Source: an uncultured Eubacteriales bacterium (GTDB lineage: Bacteria > Bacillota > Clostridia > Oscillospirales > CAG-272). From it: a DNA stretch of 64,000 bases. Location of the stretch: assembly GCA_902491535.1 (NCBI GenBank), contig CABUHS010000001.1, positions 62,001 to 126,000 of the forward strand, read 5' to 3'. Under the pieces are notes generated by a model. That model was not told the DNA's origin, did not search any database, and was given only the letters and a program-made list of their open reading frames with translations. This document shows positions 61,987 to 64,000 of this stretch, piece by piece; the stretch's first letter is position 1; each line of letters starts with the position of its first letter. The position numbers and the translations under genes are program-made.

Positions 61987-62985
61987 ATGAAAGAGATCAC
62001 AATAACCGGAAAGAAAAACGGAATGGCTGTACTTATTCTGTCTATAGCCGTTTATCTGCTTGCAATTGCAGCTACGGTATACGGAGGAATTGTACTTGAC
62101 GGAGGCGGATCGCCGGTCATACTTGTAATCGGAATAATTGTGCTTTGTATAGGGTGGCTTCCCTGGTGCGGTCTGCACGTACTTAAACCGCAGGAAGCTC
62201 TTGTACTTACTCTGTTCGGAAAGTATATAGGCACGCTTCGCGGAGACGGATTTTACTATGTAAATCCTTTCTGCGCTGCAGTAAACCCTGCGGCAAAGAC
62301 AAAGCTCAATCAAAGCGGTGACGTTAAAATCGGCGACGCGGCAATTGCAGTAAATACCGCTGAAATGGCAAGCAAAAAAATATCCCTTAAGATCATGACA
62401 CTCAACAATAACCGTCAGAAAATCAATGACTGTCTCGGAAATCCCATTGAGATCGGAATTGCCGTAACATGGAAAATAACAGACACTGCCAAAGCTGTAT
62501 TCAACGTCGATAACTACAAGGAATTTTTATCCCTTCAGTGCGACAGCGCCTTGCGGAATATAGTCCGCATATATCCCTACGATATCGCGCCTAATGTCGA
62601 TACCACAGGCGACGGTGTTGCCGACGAGGGAAGTCTGCGCGGTTCAAGCGAGATCGTGGCGTCGAGGATCCGCGACGAGATCCAGCTCCGCGTTGAGGAG
62701 GCCGGTATTGAAATTGTTGAAGCACGTATAACATATCTTGCATATGCAACAGAGATCGCCGCTATCATGCTTCAGCGTCAGCAGGCTTCCGCAATTATCG
62801 ACGCAAGAAAGATGATAGTCGACGGCGCTGTCGGAATGGTCGAAATGGCGCTTGACAGACTCAGCAAAAACAATACCGTTGCACTTGACGATGAACGTAA
62901 AGCAGCGATGGTTTCAAATCTGCTTGTCGTCCTCTGCGGAAACCACGATGCACAGCCTGTTGTAAACTCAGGTTCACTGTATTAA
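61987..62985 (+). CDS. SPFH-domain membrane protein
   Basis: A 332-residue membrane-anchored protein. Two N-terminal helices (about 12-34 and 43-62) are followed by an SPFH/band-7 domain (KPQEALVLTLFGKYIGTLRG, PIEIGIAVTWKITDTAKAVF, EAGIEIVEARITYLAY) and a helical C-terminus (IAAIMLQRQQASAIIDARKM). Such proteins scaffold membrane complexes or stress responses. AAAGGA lies upstream of the ATG. The small Arc-like gene starts 5 nt after its stop. Regulation by the 33-bp operator is likely. Confidence 0.9.
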   Translation: MKEITITGKKNGMAVLILSIAVYLLAIAATVYGGIVLDGGGSPVILVIGIIVLCIGWLPWCGLHVLKPQEALVLTLFGKYIGTLRGDGFYYVNPFCAAVNPAAKTKLNQSGDVKIGDAAIAVNTAEMASKKISLKIMTLNNNRQKINDCLGNPIEIGIAVTWKITDTAKAVFNVDNYKEFLSLQCDSALRNIVRIYPYDIAPNVDTTGDGVADEGSLRGSSEIVASRIRDEIQLRVEEAGIEIVEARITYLAYATEIAAIMLQRQQASAIIDARKMIVDGAVGMVEMALDRLSKNNTVALDDERKAAMVSNLLVVLCGNHDAQPVVNSGSLY

Positions 62986-62989
62986 TAGT

Positions 62990-63196
62990 ATGGCTGATCA
63001 GAAAAAACAGGTACCGCTTCGTCTTTCACCGAAGCTATACAGCGAGCTTGCCGCATGGGCAGAAGCGGATTTCCGTTCCATCAACGGACAGATAGAATAT
63101 CTTCTCACAGAATGTGTTAAGATGCACCGGAAAAACGGAAAATATCTCCCGGATGAAGACGAAATGTACAGTACAGAGGATATTCCCGAGCTTTAA
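62990..63196 (+). CDS. Small Arc/ribbon-helix-helix-like protein
   Basis: A 68-residue protein: QVPLRLSPKLYSELAAWAEA, then DFRSINGQIEYLLTECV, matching the ribbon-helix-helix pattern of Arc/MetJ-type DNA-binding proteins, with an acidic tail (DEDEMYSTEDIPEL). It is coupled to the SPFH gene (5-nt gap). It may bind the 33-bp operator (inference), though short RHH proteins next to SPFH genes may have another role. Not clearly part of a toxin-antitoxin pair because no toxin gene is adjacent. Confidence 0.8.
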   Translation: MADQKKQVPLRLSPKLYSELAAWAEADFRSINGQIEYLLTECVKMHRKNGKYLPDEDEMYSTEDIPEL

Positions 63197-63319
63197 TTTT
63201 TTAATGAACCGGTTAATAAATTACTTTCAAAAAATTCTTAAATTGTATTAATTGAGTAAACAATTTTATGTTTTTTATATGTTACTATAAATATATAAAA
63301 TAGCTTTCAGCGCGATTTT

Positions 63320-63342
63320 GCCGGTTCCGTAAAACGGAACCG
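63320..63342 (+). other. Hairpin in the leader of the ABC transporter gene
   Basis: CGGTTCCGT and ACGGAACCG pair with a 3-nt loop (AAA), no T-run directly after. It lies 36 bp before the ATG at 63378, between the RHH gene and the transporter gene. Confidence 0.5.
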
Positions 63343-63377
63343 ACAGAAATTAAATTTTTCGGGAAAGGCAGAAGCAA

Positions 63378-64000
63378 ATGCTCCAGATACAGAACATAAG
63401 CAAGCAATACACCACAGGCGGCATGATACAGAATGCGCTTGACGGAGTAAGCGTAAGCTTCAGAGACAATGAATTCGTTGCTATACTCGGACCCAGCGGA
63501 TCGGGAAAAACTACTTTTCTAAATATCATCGGCGGACTCGACAGATACGACAGCGGAGATCTTATCATCAACGGAATATCAACAAAAAAATATAAAGACA
63601 GAGACTGGGATTCATACCGAAATCATACGATCGGATTCGTTTTTCAGAGCTATAACCTGATACCGCATCAGTCAGTGCTGGCAAACGTAGAGCTTGCTCT
63701 CACCATTTCCGGAATATCCCGTGCAGAACGCAGAACACGGGCAAAAAACGCGCTCGATCGGGTAGGTCTTTCAGACCATATACACAAGCGTCCGAATCAG
63801 CTTTCAGGAGGACAGATGCAGCGTGTCGCTATCGCACGCGCGCTTGTTAACGATCCGGATATACTTCTGGCAGACGAGCCGACAGGAGCGCTCGACACCG
63901 AGACAAGCATACAGGTCATGGAGCTTCTGAAAGAAGTTGCATCAGACCGCCTTGTTGTAATGGTAACGCACAATCCGGAGCTTGCCGAAGAATATGCAAC
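63378..64000 (+). CDS. ABC transporter ATP-binding protein (MacB/LolD/BceA-like), truncated by window end
   Basis: The first 207 residues are visible: Walker [18 protein letters not shown]-loop [18 protein letters not shown], signature [15 protein letters not shown], Walker [14 protein letters not shown] and switch His MVTHNPE. In many clostridia this domain is fused to an FtsX-like permease in a long protein, and the highly similar opening suggests that here too, but the C-terminus lies outside. AAAGGC and a purine-rich stretch precede the ATG. Function (export of peptides or lipids) is family inference. Confidence 0.88.
   Translation, partial: MLQIQNISKQYTTGGMIQNALDGVSVSFRDNEFVAILGPSGSGKTTFLNIIGGLDRYDSGDLIINGISTKKYKDRDWDSYRNHTIGFVFQSYNLIPHQSVLANVELALTISGISRAERRTRAKNALDRVGLSDHIHKRPNQLSGGQMQRVAIARALVNDPDILLADEPTGALDTETSIQVMELLKEVASDRLVVMVTHNPELAEEYA

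Noticed and set aside
1..64000. tRNA or rRNA genes, insertion sequences, prophage
   Set aside because: No tRNA T-loop pattern, rRNA sequence, transposase or phage structural gene was noticed on either strand.

Overview
The window looks like a chromosomal segment of a spore-forming, anaerobic, Gram-positive Clostridia-type bacterium, perhaps a gut Oscillospirales-like lineage. The reasons are spoIIE, both dipicolinate synthase subunits (dpaA, dpaB), a DUF4321-maf-PBP cluster, long-form HPF, a dockerin-bearing secreted protein, moderate G+C, and strong Shine-Dalgarno and sigma-A type promoters. No tRNA, rRNA, CRISPR array, prophage or transposase was seen. Three parS-like sites, together with walJ-rlmH, rplJL and spoIIE, suggest (inference) an origin-proximal position.

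Layout. 1-16.5 kb (mostly + strand): the feoB end, rny-ymdB, a galactokinase-family gene, walJ-rlmH, a WG-repeat protein, a U32 protein, a tiny Cys/Gly-rich peptide, a lipoprotein, rpsU, secA and a polytopic membrane protein. 16.6-19.1 kb (-): a polar amino-acid ABC importer whose binding protein is circularly permuted and also frameshifted. 19.3-22 kb (+): pgeF, two parS-like palindromes, hpf and an unknown gene. 22.3-42.7 kb (mostly -): an XRE regulator, a CopA with a fused CopZ-like domain, a dockerin/lysozyme-like protein, spoIIE with a Spo0A-type promoter, vanY-like/lhr-like/tcdA, pfkA, a DUF5722 protein, a 76-bp tandem repeat array, tpiA and pgk. 42.8-44.6 kb (+): a third parS-like site and dpaAB. 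44.7-51.8 kb: a small membrane protein and HTH pair around a palindromic operator, then the long - strand cluster zapA-U32-dut-DUF4321-maf-PBP-nth. 52.1-58.5 kb (+): proB, then a VanRS-like two-component system and a glycosyltransferase operon whose promoters share one exact architecture. 58.6-61.7 kb (-): rplJL with an L10 leader, ddl and a YtqB-like methyltransferase. 62-64 kb (+): an SPFH protein behind a perfect 15-bp-arm operator, a small Arc-like protein and the start of an ABC transporter.

How the genes work together. Envelope and sporulation functions dominate: PBP, ddl, VanY-like carboxypeptidase, lysozyme-like protein, zapA, glycosyltransferase, spoIIE and dpaAB. Glycolysis is represented by pfkA, pgk and tpiA, and RNA and ribosome maintenance by rny, rlmH, hpf, rpsU and rplJL.

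The most unusual signals are: (1) the amino-acid-binding lipoprotein, whose normal C-terminal segment sits directly after the lipobox while the rest ends where that segment should begin; (2) an internal Shine-Dalgarno and start codon inside copA that could release a free 71-residue copper chaperone; (3) a TCTTAAT-N16-TCTTAAT-N11-TATAAT promoter shared by the two-component operon and the glycosyltransferase operon; (4) a tandem duplication of the glycosyltransferase 5' end that creates a 41-residue mini-protein; (5) a hairpin-forming 76-bp repeat with compensatory changes; and (6) the parS-like sites.
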